From Galaxea fascicularis (Eukaryota; Cnidaria; Anthozoa; Scleractinia; Euphylliidae): 64,000 nucleotides of DNA. Of this stretch, positions 26,501 through 41,500 are shown piece after piece. The stretch covers positions 16,275,175 through 16,339,174 of the forward strand of contig OX419347.1 of the NCBI GenBank assembly GCA_948470475.1, in the 5' to 3' direction. A program made the position numbers and the translations under genes. Below the pieces are notes generated by a model, which saw nothing but the letters and a program-made list of their open reading frames with translations, did no database searches and was not told the origin of the DNA. Numbering within the stretch: the stretch's first letter is position 1; every line of letters begins with the position of its first letter.

Positions 26501-29500
26501 ACGACGAAAGTCCACCTGATACCACTGGTAACGGTTGTTCTGCCGCGCGCACCAGGCGCCCACCCGGGAACCTGTGCGACGGTAATGCAATCGGCCATTA
26601 CGCGGAGCGTGATTGACGTCCCAGCTCGAGGAAGCTGAAAGCTGCGTCTGTCGTATTTTACCATTTTGCATTCCTAGTGGCCTGTTACACCTTGGACCTA
26701 GTAGTAAAATTTGGAAGATGAGTGACAAGGTGATTTTTTGCAGTAGCAATAAATTAATGTTTGGGCAATCATGAAATCAGAAAGAAACTTTGAACAACAC
26801 TCATATCGGAGAAATAATTTGTTATCAATTAATTCAGAACGAGCGGTTTTTTCTCTACCGGGAAGGTTCGCAAAACCGAAGGAAAGTTTTTGCCCATACC
26901 TTATTCAAACTTGTTTACATCTGGTTGATATATACTTTTCTATTAGTAACTTTTGTTTTAAAAATCTTGGCGATTTCTTGAACGGTTTTGAAGCTGTAAA
27001 ATCTTATAAAATATAACAATATTACCATATCACACCAGCATCACTCATGGATTTTCTAGCGAATCTGATAATCACCTCAAATATGAGAAAATTTGACAAT
27101 TAGAACCAAAGTGGTAAATGAATAAGTAATTTTACGAACCAGTTATGCAACCATAGAATTCCACCCTCATTGAGATCCAGCTTCGCCAAGAAACGGGGTA
27201 AAGTCTAAAATAACGCCCTGATATTGGCTTCACGAAGCGATTACATACAACCACATACCGGTCGTAATTACCAGCGAATATCTAAAATAAAAGGGAATAA
27301 AAAATGAGTAGCTGTTCTAACAAACGTGAAAAATTTTAAAGAAAATAAAAGAACGTTACTATTCTTGTATGGTAATCAATTGAGGTCACAAGATTCAATA
27401 GCTTTTCGGATACTTTTAGGTGTTTCAGGGCGGTTTAGACTGCACATTTTTGGTGCGTGCGACAAGCTGTCAAAAACTTTACCAGGCTACTACACCAATT
27501 GTTTTCCGTACATTAAACCTACAACTTACTGTTTTTGCGCGCAACATGAGAAGTGTTGTTGGACTTGAAACATGTTTTATAATGCTACGCAAAGAGTTTA
27601 GGCCGCAAGGTTGAATGAAAAGAGCTGTACAGGAAACGTTCTCTTTGATGAGACGTCTCTAAGATCTTCACCTCTTTAAAACGGATCTCTACGGTCTCTC
27701 CGTGCTGGCCTCAAGGCAACCGTTATACTCTTACTTGACTCATGTAAGAGGGTCCCCTCAGTAAAATGAACGGCTGTCGCTAAACCTAACGGTTTCGTTG
27801 ACGGTTGTTCGGTTGATGGAAGCAGCGCGCGATACCGAGTTTGAGTCGAAAACGCCCTATGAAAGCTACTTCAGTTAAATCACCTTTGTGGTACGCCCTT
27901 CCTTATAGGGAATAAACGTTTGACCATCCTTGCTATACATGACGTAATATCCAGTGACCCACTGATCGGAGTTCTGACGGCCCTGCGTGCAAACGCGCGT
28001 GACACGAGTGTGCCCTCCAAAGTCAAACTGAATCCACGTGTTTCTAACGCTACGGCGCGCGCACCATGCCCCTCCGTACCGACCTACACGACGCTGATGC
28101 AGACGGCCATTTCGCGGCGCGCAGTAATAGTTGTAGAATGAAGATGCGGTGATTAGTTGGTCAGGGAAACGGCCGTCTTCAAGGCCGAGAGGAACGTCGC
28201 AAGCACCTGATAAAACATTGGAGATTTATAGTTAGAAGCGTTCATATAAAAATGTTTACCTGGATTTTTTCTGCATGACTACTACTGGAGGCAAGGACGA
28301 TGGATATGCGAAATAGGAAATAATGCAGAAGTGGTCTTTAGTACAACTAAGGTGATTGAACAACCTCACGGCTAGCCCTTAGATATCTCCTCGATGGGAT
28401 ACGAGACTATCATAGGATACCCGGCTGCACGAACTAATCAGAGAATTACTGGCCACCCTCGATGAGATGTTAAGTCACAAATGGGATCTTTCCCCCGGTT
28501 TTGTTTGGTTTCCCCAAGCGTTTATTGGTACTTATTTATACATCTGGGTACGAGGAGGAAATGGGCAGTAACGTTTCCTGTCTAGAGGGGAAGGAAGGGA
28601 CAACTATGGATCACCGGCCTTTCAATGGGATCACCCTAACCATGCTCTTACCTGCTGGTAGCTCTAACCCTACCAGCGTCTCCAGACCAAACAATTTTCG
28701 TTCACTATATCTCCCGTACTTTAAATATAAACTTACTCCATGGGCATCCATACAACTCCAGTCTCACTGAAATGTGACTTTTCCATCCGCGGATTTGCAA
28801 ACGAACAAAGCGTCCATATATGGGATATGGAAGAGGATTGTTGCGGATTGAGTACCGGTCCACATTGGCAGAGAAAGTCTAGAAGGGGAGAAAGAAAAAA
28901 TTGGGACAAAAACATAACCTTGATTTAACGTTTAACTTAACGCGCGGGAGATGAAAAGATCAACGTGGAAGCTTCTTGTTCATAAGTAATTCGTTTGAAT
29001 TGTTTAAACAAGCAATGTTCTTTTCAGTGTTCAGTACTAGACGCAGAGGTACTATAGTCCCAATGGTTCCTCTCCGGCTTTTTTCCCTGAACACTGGTGA
29101 GCGACAACGGGCAGCGGAGCAGTGAGCCGGAGAACAAAGAGCGAAAAATAACACTGAAATTAAACTAGACCTTCGGGTAATTTCATGTCATCGTGTCCCA
29201 GCTGTTTCGTTTCGATGTCATGCTGGTTCATTCCAGTACCACTTCAAGTGATTTCAGTACATGGCTGTGTGCTTAGTAACACGATTTCACGTGTCAAATT
29301 TCATTATTTACTCACAGAAACTGAGTACCAGTGATCAAGTGTTGTTGGTAAAGAAACATCGGAAAAAGTACGGCGGGAGCCCAAGACATGTGCAGCAAAC
29401 TACACAACGACTGGGAAAACAGACGGAGAACCTGATGTTCACAGACACTGACCTTCACTACATCCCACCATTCCTTGACCTTTGCAAACTTGACTCCATC

Positions 29501-32500
29501 AGAACTGTACAGCACATAAAACGCTGTCACCCATTGGTTAGCTTCCGCTCGGCCCTGTGTAGCCACGCCGGTGACCTTCATCGGCTTGCCAAGGTCAACC
29601 TGGATCCACTGGTTATAATTGTTGTGGCGGGAACTCCAGGCTCCCATACGTTTACCACGGCGCAGGCGCTTTAATCTGGCCAGATATGAGGCATGATTGT
29701 TATCCCACTGTGAAGAGGCCTTGATAGCGGCATTTTTTATTCGGCCAGTCTGCATACCTAAAGCTATGTCGCACATTCGCTCTGACAGGACCAAAAACGA
29801 AAATCAGCTGTGAGTGAGTAAACTCAGAAAACAGAAACTGTAAAGGAATAGCCAATTTGTTTTAAAAGTATGGAGGAAACGAATAGGGGGGAATCTGAAG
29901 CTAGGAACTCCTGAGTATAGGTCCATCGCGTCCGAATAATGATTAATTGGAGGATGAAATCTCAAAACTTAACCATTACTAGCACATCATGAACCTGTCA
30001 AAACAACACGACTTTGTCAATGTAGAACATTTTAAAGATGGTCTAGAACCACATGCGGCCCTTGTACTAGTACGTAGCCGATTTTATCAACACGAGGTTG
30101 TGAACTTAACTTTGCTATCTGAAAACGATTTTTTGAAGATAATGATGATGTCGATCGAATTCACCTCTATATCGGCAGCCGTACAACTCCACTCTCATAG
30201 CAATGTACGTTCTCCAACTCTTAGGGTGAATCCTGAGGTATCGCGCCCTGATGAACGGAGATATCCGCTGTGCTACTGTGTGATATATGTCATAGTTTCC
30301 ACGGAATCTCTATAAAAAAAAAACATTTCAAACGATTTACATAATTATTTGCGGGTGTAAATGAACTTGGGTTCTATCTACGTCTGTTTTCACTATTAAC
30401 TCAGTTATAAGCACATGCAAGTAAGTTAAGTTAAGTCTCGTCTGAATACATGACTTGTATATTGGCGCTCTTGTGAACGTTCATTTTCATCTTTACTGTA
30501 GACCAGAAGACTGGCGGTCGCGATAAATAAGAAAGCACACGCCCAAACAATCCCTAGAAAACATATCTTATTTATGTAAAGGGCTGTAAGACACTGACAC
30601 ACGGACTGAAATACCATGTATTAAAAAACAAGTAATTGGTTCATATCTTACCTTGATACGTCCACCAACTGAATAAGCTCTGAACTTTCGACCGCTTGAA
30701 CTGAAAGAAAGAATGTAACTGGAAACCCATTGATGAGCTTCTCTGCGTCCCTGTGTGGCAATACCTTTCATGATACTCATCTGCCGCACATCGATCTGCA
30801 GCCATTGTTTAGTGTTGCGATACTTTGCTACCCAGGCTCCTGTTCGGCTGTGACTGGCGTAGATGTTTAGTCGCGCTCGCTCAGGTCCGTGATTGTAGTT
30901 GTAGGACGATGAGGCCCGAAGATGACCCGACAAGATTCGTCGGTCTTCCATACCAAGGGGCATAGTGCAGCGGTCTGTAAAGAATATGAAGATATTGAGG
31001 TGGTTCCTCTTATTGGCAAGTAAAGATAAATTGAAGCTACTACTTAAATCTCTACTTAAATGAAAAGTATCTTTAGTAACGCATACCTGTAAAGCACCCG
31101 TAGAACTCCACTCGCATGGCGATATGTCTGTACCATCCCCATGGATGTACCCGGATGTAGCGACAGCGGATGGCGGGATTGAACGGGTTGGTTACGACGG
31201 AGTTGCGGTCTCTATTTCCAGTGAAATACTATAGAAAATCAAAAGGAATATTTTATTGTACAATACCTAACATCAAAAGCCAAACTCTCCTTACTGTTTA
31301 ACCATACATTTACCCAGATTTTTGTAAACATCAAGGCATTTTATGTTCGGCAATCATTCCTTTACTATTCACTTTACCTTCCTGTTGTTTCGCTCTTTGT
31401 ACTCCACAAAATTGATTGCGTTGACACTGTGTGTCACGTAATACTGCGTGACCCACTGACTAACATCCTGTCTTCCCTGCGAAGACAACTTTATAACCTT
31501 GGCCGGTCTCTGGAAGTCAATCTGGAGGTACTGGTACCTATTGTTCATCCTTGCGCACCAGGCTCCCATGTACCTACCGTGGCGCGCGCGCTGGAGCCGA
31601 CCCAGGAATGACGCGTGATATTTATTGAACTGAGAGGAGGATGACATTTGATTGTGTCTGAGACGACCGTTCTGTAATCCCATCGGCTGGTTGCAGAGTT
31701 TGCCTGAACCATAAAAGAACTATAGTTAGCACTTTGCTCTAGTTGCTGAAGTTAATAGTATACTCATTAAACATGGGAATTAGTGTTTATACGAGGAGAC
31801 AAAACAGGCTTTACAGTTGACAAGTAACAAGTGGAAGATGGTGGTAAACATGACACATCGCAATCAATATGCCAATTTTATCGAATTTGGACAAAAAATG
31901 ATTTAACCTGTATGTTTACAAGATGAAAAATCTCTTTTCCATCGTCAACCTCTATGCTTTCTAGCTGTTTTGAATAAATCTTAAACCACCTCTTGCAAAG
32001 TGTATTGGATTTCTCAACACACATTCAATTTCTACGAACGCGGCTATGAGTTTCATGGCACCTTTTCACCCTAACCATCAATCAGGATTTCGAAAAAATC
32101 GATTTTTTAACAATTGAATGGCACGTATAGATGTTTTTCTCACCCAATCTGCAGCCGAAGAGTTCAACTCTCATGGAAATGTAGCTGTACCAGCTCTTGA
32201 CGTTAATGCGGACATAACGAGCCACAAACGGACTAAAGAAGCGATGGCATACCACATAGTATCTCTCAATATTGGCTTGGAATAACTAACAAAACGAGAT
32301 AGATAAAAAAATCCACCATGAGTAGATTAATAAAAATAAACATAGCAGCTAGACCGTGTTATTTCTGATTGTGCCAGAGGTATCAACACATTGTTGTAAG
32401 ATCAATATATCAAAAGGAAAATCTAAAAAAAAAACTACTACTCAAAACATGTTCAGAATCCAGTTTACTAATGAAAGCCTGAAAACACAACGCACATGGC

Positions 32501-35500
32501 AGCCCGTTTTCGGGGCGCGCAACCTTAACAGTCAGGGTCCCCTAAGCCTCAGGGGGGTTCCCACCTTAACATGTTCATATTCATAATGAATATGACACTG
32601 AGAATTGAGATTTTTGGGTCAGTCATTGATGTTTGGAAGACAGGCTCTGGGGATAACAGGGGCAAAAACAAAAGGTTTCAGAAATTGTGGAAAGAAGAGG
32701 TGACTTCACTAGGCGAGTGGATCAAACGCAATTACAGTTTGCTGGCTTTCACATCCATAGAACTCTGGTCACAATAATGGCGCTTTTGCAAGATTGGGTT
32801 CAACGTAAGGCCACACGAGCTTCCTCCAGCCCGTACTTTTTCCGAATTCCATGTTCGGTTTTCTGCTTGCTTGCTTATGCGTTAATTAACGTTGTGGTTA
32901 TTGCTTTCAAACCTAGTTAGTAGCCCTGTTTAGTTAACATACCCTCGTCCTTCGTCCTTCCTTGTAACTCACAAACTTGTCCCCCTTCATGCTGTAAGAC
33001 ACAGTATACGACTTTACAAACTGGTTTGCGTCATACCGTCCCTGCGTACAGATCCGCTTCACACGCGACTTCGTTCCCAAATCAATCTGCAGCCACTGAT
33101 TCCTGTTCCGGTACTTAGCAATCCAGCCTCCCCTCCTGGAGCCATAGTTGCGCGCCTGAAGCCTTGCGCTCCAGGGTCCGTAGTAATGGTTGTACATGGA
33201 GGAAGCGGTCAGCATAGATGGGGTGATGCGACCGTCTTGCATTCCCAAGGGAACATCGCACGGATCTGATTGGGATAATTGCAGTTATGTAGAAAGGTTG
33301 AGATAATACCAAAATCTTAAGCTTCCTCCCTGAACTAGCCTTCCTTTTCCTTAATGACGGTTTACTGGCGGTAATGATGGATTCAGTGGTTGTCGTTTGT
33401 AGCAGCGTCACCTTTTTGTCAGGTTTACTTCGCGTTATCCTTTGTACTAGTATAGTTTCAACATTCTAATACCGCCACTTTTACTACATTTATTACAGGT
33501 ACTACCTTCACTTCCTTTCCCCGAGCTGTACAAATTGCAACTATAACTTTGGAAAAACTGTTTTGGACACCGAGTCTTATTTCTTGTAGTAAAGTTACAT
33601 TTTGCACGAGAACAAAAGGACGCAAAGCTATTGTAGCGACCTGAGTCTCAATATAACGTCCGCACATGATTAAAATACCTAAGGATATCTTTCAAATAAA
33701 AGTCACAAAAACGTATCCTCTTATAAAAAAACGTCGTTTTAAAGTTTAAGTCAGGAGGGAAATGAAACAACTGACTATTTAAAAGAATCAAAGCTATTGA
33801 GTTGTACATTAATGTTAATGGTTATGAAATGTATTCATCTGAACTAACCTGTTCTACATCCATAGAACTCCACTCTCATGGAGATGTGCCTGTACCAACC
33901 CCAAGGGTGAATACGGATGAATCGCGTGTAAACTGGTGGTGAGAGAGCGTTTATTTTGATGCTGTTTTGATCATTGTTGCCACGGAAAGTCTGAAAATGA
34001 ATCATTTTACAATTACTGAGGTTCATTCACATCTGTAAATTTCGATTGATCTGACCAAGATCGACAGCTTTTTTTTTCTTCCTCGCGAGCCTTCACCCTT
34101 GCGCGGGCGCGCTCTATTTAACATTTTCTCCAATTTGGATTGATGTTAATAAGACTGACTGCTATTTGTCTCTCTTCCTCGGGAGTCTTCTCTCTCTCGC
34201 GCGCGTGCTCTAATTCGCGTTTATGCCAATTTCTGTTGATGAGATAAATAGCTATTTTTCTCTCCTCTTCGTGAGTTTTCTCTCTGGATCCGCGCGCTCT
34301 CACTCGCGCTTTCCCGACGGCGTCTTATCCTCAGTCTAATGAAATCACAACCATCTAGTCCCTTCCCGGCAGTCCCTTCCGGAGTATTCACACTGAGGTC
34401 AAAGCGCACATGTATCGACCTCGGATTGGTATAAAAAGTAAGTGTAAATGACCACATAACTTTTAACATACTTGTCTATGTACATTATATCTTTGATCAT
34501 GCAAGAAAAAGTGACAACTGGTCGGATGTTTTCGTCTCAGTGATGTTCCCAAAATGCATCTCAATAATGTTGAAAGTAATTCTTCCCACGTGATTTTAGA
34601 AAATGCAGGAATATCTACGAAGATCTACTCTGGCGTAGTTACAAATAACTCGACTCATCTGCAAAGATACCGAACAACAGTTTTGCCTTTCACCTACGAC
34701 TCACGATTGTCTCACCTTATCGCTGTTTTTGAATCGATAAATTTGCCAATGAACGCCATCTAAACTCGATGACACCTTGAAGTAAGTCACCCATTGAGCC
34801 GCATCCTGGCGTCCCTGTGTCAGTATTTTCGTGATTTTCATTGGTCGAACAAAATCAACCTTAAACCACTGATTCTTTTTGTTGAGTCTCGCGCACCACG
34901 CTCCTACATATCTGCCTCGCTTCTGCGTTCCCAATCTGCCAAGTCTGGCTGCATGGTAGACATTCCACTCGGAAGACGCAGAGATTCTGTTGTTCCTTAG
35001 CCGACCGCTCTGTAGTCCCAAGGGAGTGTTACAGAGAGCACCTGGCAAAAACAGGTATTTTCGTGACTTCTCAACCTACTATTTCGAAAGTACGTCTAAC
35101 AACAAGTCCTTTGCACGAGCGAAAGGATAAAATATTCCTTCGTTATTTAAGAACTCGTGTTAAGTACAGTGTTTTCGTTAATCGTGAACCGTGAAACGTG
35201 AACCGTACCGCATTTGCGCGTTACTGTTCGTTAGCTTTGGCTCGTGACATTTTTTTGCTCTGTCTGGGGAGTAGGAAGGTTGATAACCTCTTACTCATTC
35301 TCAGACGTTTTTTTTTTATGTTGCATACAGGAAGCCGGGCTGTTAGTTTGTTCTAGTTATCATTACAACGGCGGGTACATATACTAGCATGAAGCATATA
35401 CCATTACAACTCACACGTTGTAATACCCTCTCTCCTTAAAAATCTTATTTTGTACTCTTTTCGGAAACTCGAATCCAACTGCGTTTTCCGACTGTCGTTC

Positions 35501-38500
35501 CTATGGAAGACCAAACCGAACAAAATCTCTTGTTTTTCAAGTGAAGGCGATCGTTACGATGCGATGTCTGAACGAGCATTGGTATTACATGAAACCAAAA
35601 ATACTCACTTGTGCAGCCATAAAGCTCAACTCTCATAGAGATCCAACTATACCATGCTCTTGGATGAATCTTCACGTATACAGCACTGAATGGTCTAAAG
35701 AAGCGATGATATACTACCGAATGCCTGTCACTGTTGCCTGAGAAAATCTGAGACGAAAAAAACAAACAAACAAATACATGAGTGTCAGGTTACCACAGAG
35801 CCAAAAAAATCACATAATCAAGAAATCAGCTTCACTAGAATATTTAAAAAGGGCAAACTATCTGAAGAGTCTCCTTGAACATGAACAATTTTTCTAACTG
35901 CTGGATTTGCGAATGCCACTACTCAACCTAATGCTATTTCTTGCGCTGTAGTGTCAATACCGTCGAAGACAATCATCACAGGAACCTAACCATAGAGGCC
36001 TCGTTTTATTGGTTTCACATTACGGCTTCAAATTCTGGGCCTTGCAAGAAATTCAAAAACAACTCACCTTGACCTTCCTGTTTTCCCTATAATGAACATA
36101 AGTGACGCCATCTCGGCTATAGGACACAAAGTAGCTCGTTACCCATTGGTTGGCATTGGATCTTCCCTGGGTAGCGATTCCTTTAAACCGTGTGATATAA
36201 CCAAAGTTAACCTTAAGCCACTGCCTGGTGTTTCTAGTGCGCACGCTCCAAGAGTAAATGTGGTTCAAACGACCGTACCATGGGGCGAGGTAATGATTGT
36301 AGTAAGTGGATGCTGATAAGTCTCCTGGAGTGAGGCGCTTGTCTTCCATACCGAGAGGCATGTTGCATCGATCTGTAAATAGCATAGCGACATAAAACAG
36401 TCTCCCGACATATGATCAGATCTGTCGCGATGAAGGGACAGTAGTCTCGAAACGTCTGCGCTTCCTCCATAAGTATCAACGCTTATGAACGAACTCCGAC
36501 TTTGAAAAGAACTTATTAATGGCGCTACACATATTTAAATTCAGATTTGTAATTCGTATGTTTCCACACCTCCTAACTGAACTTTAAACGCTCACCAAAT
36601 ACAATCTAAACGTTTCTCAAAATTCCACAACAGACGCCATCTTGGATTTTCCACAAAAATACTTTGAGACAGTGTTGCAAAAAATCCAACCCCCCGCTTA
36701 ATGTGTCAAAACGCGATGCAAACCTAACCGAAGCGTTGTCGAAAATCAAAGAACTCTCAAACGCCTCCGAAACACACACACAAAAAAATCCCGCAATATT
36801 AAAACATATAGCTATCCTTACCTTCAGAACAACCGTAGAACTCCACTCTCATCGAGATGTGACCGTACCATCCCCACGGACGAATCTGAATAAAGTGCGC
36901 CTTGATTGGTGGATAGAACCTGTGCTGTACTATTGTGTTTTGATCTTTGTTTGCTGTGAAATACTAAAATAATACAACGCAAAAGATATTAGAAAGATGG
37001 TAACTGATCAGTGTGGGCAACTGCTAAACACAATAGACCAATTATTTCCTGGTACATGTACGTTACAATTCCGATATTACTAGTGTATTCCTGGTCTCAG
37101 GTGTTGAAAGAACGGATAGCTTTATCCAGGGGATTAAATAACTCAATGAACAATACGTCCCGTACTATCTAATGGTTTCAATAAATCCCTGCAATATCAC
37201 TGTCCTCATCCAACCTCCTTCCCAGGACCTTTCCCTTTCTTCCAAAGAGAAGGGAAAGGTCCTGGGAACGACGTTGTCCTATATCTACCAGGAAACTCGC
37301 AATTGTATAACGATTTTTGGGTTGAGTATACCTTTCTATTGCTGTTTTCTTTATATTCAGCAAAATGAGCTCCATCTTGACTATAGGTGACATAATATCG
37401 CGTAACCCACTGGCGCGCGTCTTGTCTCCCTTGCGTCGCTATCTTCACAACACGCGTGGGCCGTTTGAAATCCACTAGCAACCACTGATAGTAGTTGTTA
37501 TGACGCGCGGACCACGCACCGGTTCGCGCGCGGCTCTTGCGCCAGTACAGTCTTGCGTTACTCGGACCGTGGTTGCGGTCCCATGAAGAAGAAGCGGTAA
37601 TCTGATTGGAGCGAATGTGACCATTCCTCATTCCTAATGGTCTGTCGCACCTCGGGCCTAGGGTGAGTGAAAATAGTTATTCGTTATTCGTCCGTAAAAG
37701 TCTGTGGCAATTTAGTCCTGGCCTGTGTGAGAAAACGGTTAACCGTTTAACATCCAGAAGTGATTAGAATGTAACTTCTTCTTATACTGTCAATACATTG
37801 TGCAGCAGATAGTTGAAACAAATTTATCAGCGAGGTGCTACCTTGATATAACCCCAAATTCTCTTAAATTAACTGATGTACAAGGAACTGTATAGCAGCT
37901 AGAAAGGAGAATTAATAATCAGATATTGCGAGTTGAAATGGTTTCCATAGTTCCCAAACAACAGTGTCAAGATTCGCAGGCAAACTATCAGCTACGTAAC
38001 TCAGTTGACCTCGCCAAGTCTTAGTGGTATGACTAACCTACAGTGCGTACAAACCAACGAGCCCCAGACTCGAACGGAATTGAAGATTATGTTTTTCAGA
38101 GCTTTTCGATCATGTAACAAGGCACGACAAAATGGAAAAGAGTCCTTGAAACGTATCTTCCTGGGAATCGAAGGAGAGGGAGACCGAGAATCAGATGGCA
38201 AAACACAGCGAAGGAGGTTTACGGCGCAATGAAGTGGACAACGACTGTGGCGAAAAACAGATCGTCATATAGAGCTACTGTGAGAGAAGCAACGCTCTGA
38301 AGAGAGGATGCTACGGCAAGACAAGACCAAAACAACGTCCCGACATTCAACTACCAAGCCCACTACCCCTGGGTTAGTAACCAATCAATCTGTACCTTTC
38401 TAGTCGTCTATGTATTTTATCGTTCTTTATTTCCCTGCCCATGTCGTACAAACTTGTCGAAAAACCTGTCAAAAATATTAAGGAATGTCGAAAAAATGAC

Positions 38501-41500
38501 GTCGTCCACAATCCTGACTTTGTTGGTTTCAATGGGAGGGCAAGCGTTTCTTGATATTACGAACGCAAATGCACAGCAGTACTTTTACAAATTGACGAAA
38601 AGCCAGAACTTCCACGCAACGTAATCGTACCAAACTTTCAGAGAGTCTTCCTTAATTATCAGACTAACATAACCATATGCTGACACGTGAGTAAAGTGAC
38701 TTGCCGAACAAATATTTAGCCTCAAACGCAACCTCCCATACTAAACAGTGACCAAAGTGGCCGATTTTCAAAGCGAAAAAGCCAGAACTTCTACAAGGAC
38801 TATACAGTCACCAGTGGTTTTGTCTTTTTTATTGACGTCTCTTCTACAAAATCCATATGCTGACACTACTAATTTGTATATAGTAGGAGCGAAAATGTGA
38901 AAAACGTGAGCCACGCTGAACAGTTTTCGCCGTTTTTTCTTTATTTTGGCCTCGGTTCGCTGATCATCGTTTCAAATTTGGCGCTCAGAGTGCGCTTAAA
39001 GTTCCCGGATATGTCGCGCCATTCTGGGCGATGGTATGTTATTGCAAATTACTCACCAATGATGCAACCATAAAACTCAACTCGCATGGAAATCCAGCTG
39101 CGCCAGGTAACTGGGTGTACCTTGAAGTAGCGTCCGGTCATCGGTCGTATGAACCTGTGCCTCACGACTAGGTATCGATCAAAGTTACCTGGGAAAATCT
39201 AAACAAGCGAAAAAATTTCTTCTAATATATCGCCCAAAGAATTTTTTGGATCAATCAGAAATCGTAGTTATCTCGTTGAATGTAGCATGATTCCTATAAA
39301 AATGCCTCAAACTTACTTTGGTCCTTCTGTTTTCCTTGTAGGTCACAAACCGGTATCCCTTAACACTAGACGATACATAGTAACTCGTCACCCACTGATC
39401 AGAGTTTTGCCGTCCCTGTGTAGCAATCCGACACACACGAGTAAGCCCTCCAAAATCAACCTTGAGCCACTGACGTTTGTCACTCCGCTTAACGCACCAC
39501 GCCCCGCCCAACCGTCCCACGCGGCGCTGGTGAAGTCGGGCGTTTCGCGGCGCGCAGTAATAGTTGTAGAATGACGAAGCGGTGATGAGTTGATTAGGCA
39601 CTCGGTAATCTTCCATACCAAGCGGAACGTCACATTTACCTGCGACAAAATAAAGTGAAAAAAAATATGTTGGGACGACCAAAAGTAATTTTGATCACAT
39701 GTGGGTTGGAATAATCAATGGCTTCATTTTCGTAGTAAACTCGTACCTACAAATTAAAATCATTAAATGCTTACCCACATAGCATAAATTTAATAAGTTG
39801 GTTGGCTATATAAAGCAAAAGGAAAAGAGGCTATTTAATTCTTGAGTCAACTGATGGCATCCTGAACTGCAATCTTTTCTACGCATTTCTAAGAATTCTA
39901 ACAACGCAAAGCCATGGCGCGATTTAAACCTTTAAAACGTGAATTCCAATTCTGGTGTTTTAACAACTTGGTCGCACCACCAGTGATGAAAACAGGATTA
40001 ACAAGTTTCATAGCACGTTTTCTTTACTTACTCCACGGGCCACCATACAGCTCAAGTCTCATGGAGATGTGAGAGCGCCAGCCACGAGGGGTGATTTTAA
40101 CGAATCGTGCGTACAATGGTGGATTAAAAGAGCGCGTTTGAACGCTATTTTGGTCATAGTTCCCTGCAAATGTCTGAAATAAAGCATGAAAACAAAAGGT
40201 AAGCAAAGGTACCACTATAAAATTATGGTAGAAAATGGACATACTCCATTCAAGCCTAGACACACGATTAGGTAGGAGCTTAGCATGTATTTCTTGGTGT
40301 CCAAATCTTGAACTATCCTCCTTTTTAGCCCTAAACTATTATTTTTTCCTTTTATTTACCCTTTCTTATTCTCAAACGGTTATTATCTTTTCTTTGTATT
40401 TCATCGTCATTTTCCTTTATTTTTCCTCCTCTTCTTCTCATATCATTGTTATTGTACACTGTTTTTGTTCCTTATTGTTACAGGATTTTTCCGCCTTAAC
40501 TCGGTAATATATGGATGTCTGTGTCTGTCCTGCCTAGATTAGCGAATGCTACCTGCGGGGCAGCTCATTCTCGTTTTAAAGTCACAAGTGCTTACCTTTA
40601 TGTAATCCCACCAATACGTGACTCTAGAATAATGCATTCCATCCAAACTGTAATACACATAATACGCCGTGACCCACTGAGCAGCGTCTTGCCTTCCCTG
40701 TGTAGCTATGCCTGTCACCTTGTATGGTCTTCCGAGGTCGATCTTCAGCCATTGGTTGTGCTTATTATGGCGGGAAGACCACGCACCGATGTACCGTCCA
40801 CGCTTCACAGTGTGCAGGCGGGCGCGGAATGGCGCATGGAATTTGTCCCATTGCGATGACGCTGTCATTGCTGCATTCTTTATTTTTCCATTTTGAATTC
40901 CCACTGCTCGATCGTAGAATCGCTCTGAAAGACACGAATGGACAAATGAGTAAATAGACTTCGCGTCCACCTGGTCACTAGAAAAGCTCGCTAATTCATT
41001 TGTAATGAGCTGATAATGTAAATTGACCATCGTACTGGGATTCTGACGAAAAGACTAACGAAACTCCCTTGACGGAGCACCGCAGTTTCTTTAGAAACTA
41101 CTCCCTCAATTTACTTGCAATGGTTGAGTGAAGAACAATTTTACCGGGCCTAAGGTCCATGGAAGTCTAGTAATTGAATTAACAAATATCACTGAGTATG
41201 CTCCATGGTTCTCTTAAATTTTGCAACTCGTTCACCTTTGACGTGTTCTATGCAATGATAATATCTGTAAGGCTTACGGATGTGGTCAATCAGTCGTTCG
41301 GAAGGTGCAGATGGTTGCTAAAACTACGAAAACATTCATGGTTAGTATTGACTTAAGAGCTTGTAGTTCCCCCGACGCTAAATACAACGAAGGACAGAAA
41401 ACGAACGATGTTTACCTCGATATCGACATCCATACAGCTCAACGCGCATGGCGATATAACTGCGCCAAGACCTGGGGTGAATACGCAAAAATCGCGCCCT

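Larger units (their letters stand above)
17178..31703 (-). repeat. Higher-order repeat block III (domains D17-D24)
   Basis: Third T1-T8 set. It keeps the cysteines in T3. It holds the large tRNA-Met array between D22 and D23 and a single tRNA-Met inside D21, the T5 domain. Confidence 0.9.

Noticed and set aside
29261..29674. 137-codon plus-strand frame
   Set aside because: It is the complement of discoidin exon A of D19; similar shadow frames occur opposite many A exons.
32356..32920. Possible small plus-strand gene in the D16 intron
   Set aside because: Three short overlapping frames without recognisable motif or splice context.
37210..37631. Extension of D13 exon A through the hairpin as coding sequence
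   Set aside because: A gtatac donor at 37331 in the expected phase matches all T5 paralogues; the read-through frame has no similarity to discoidin domains.
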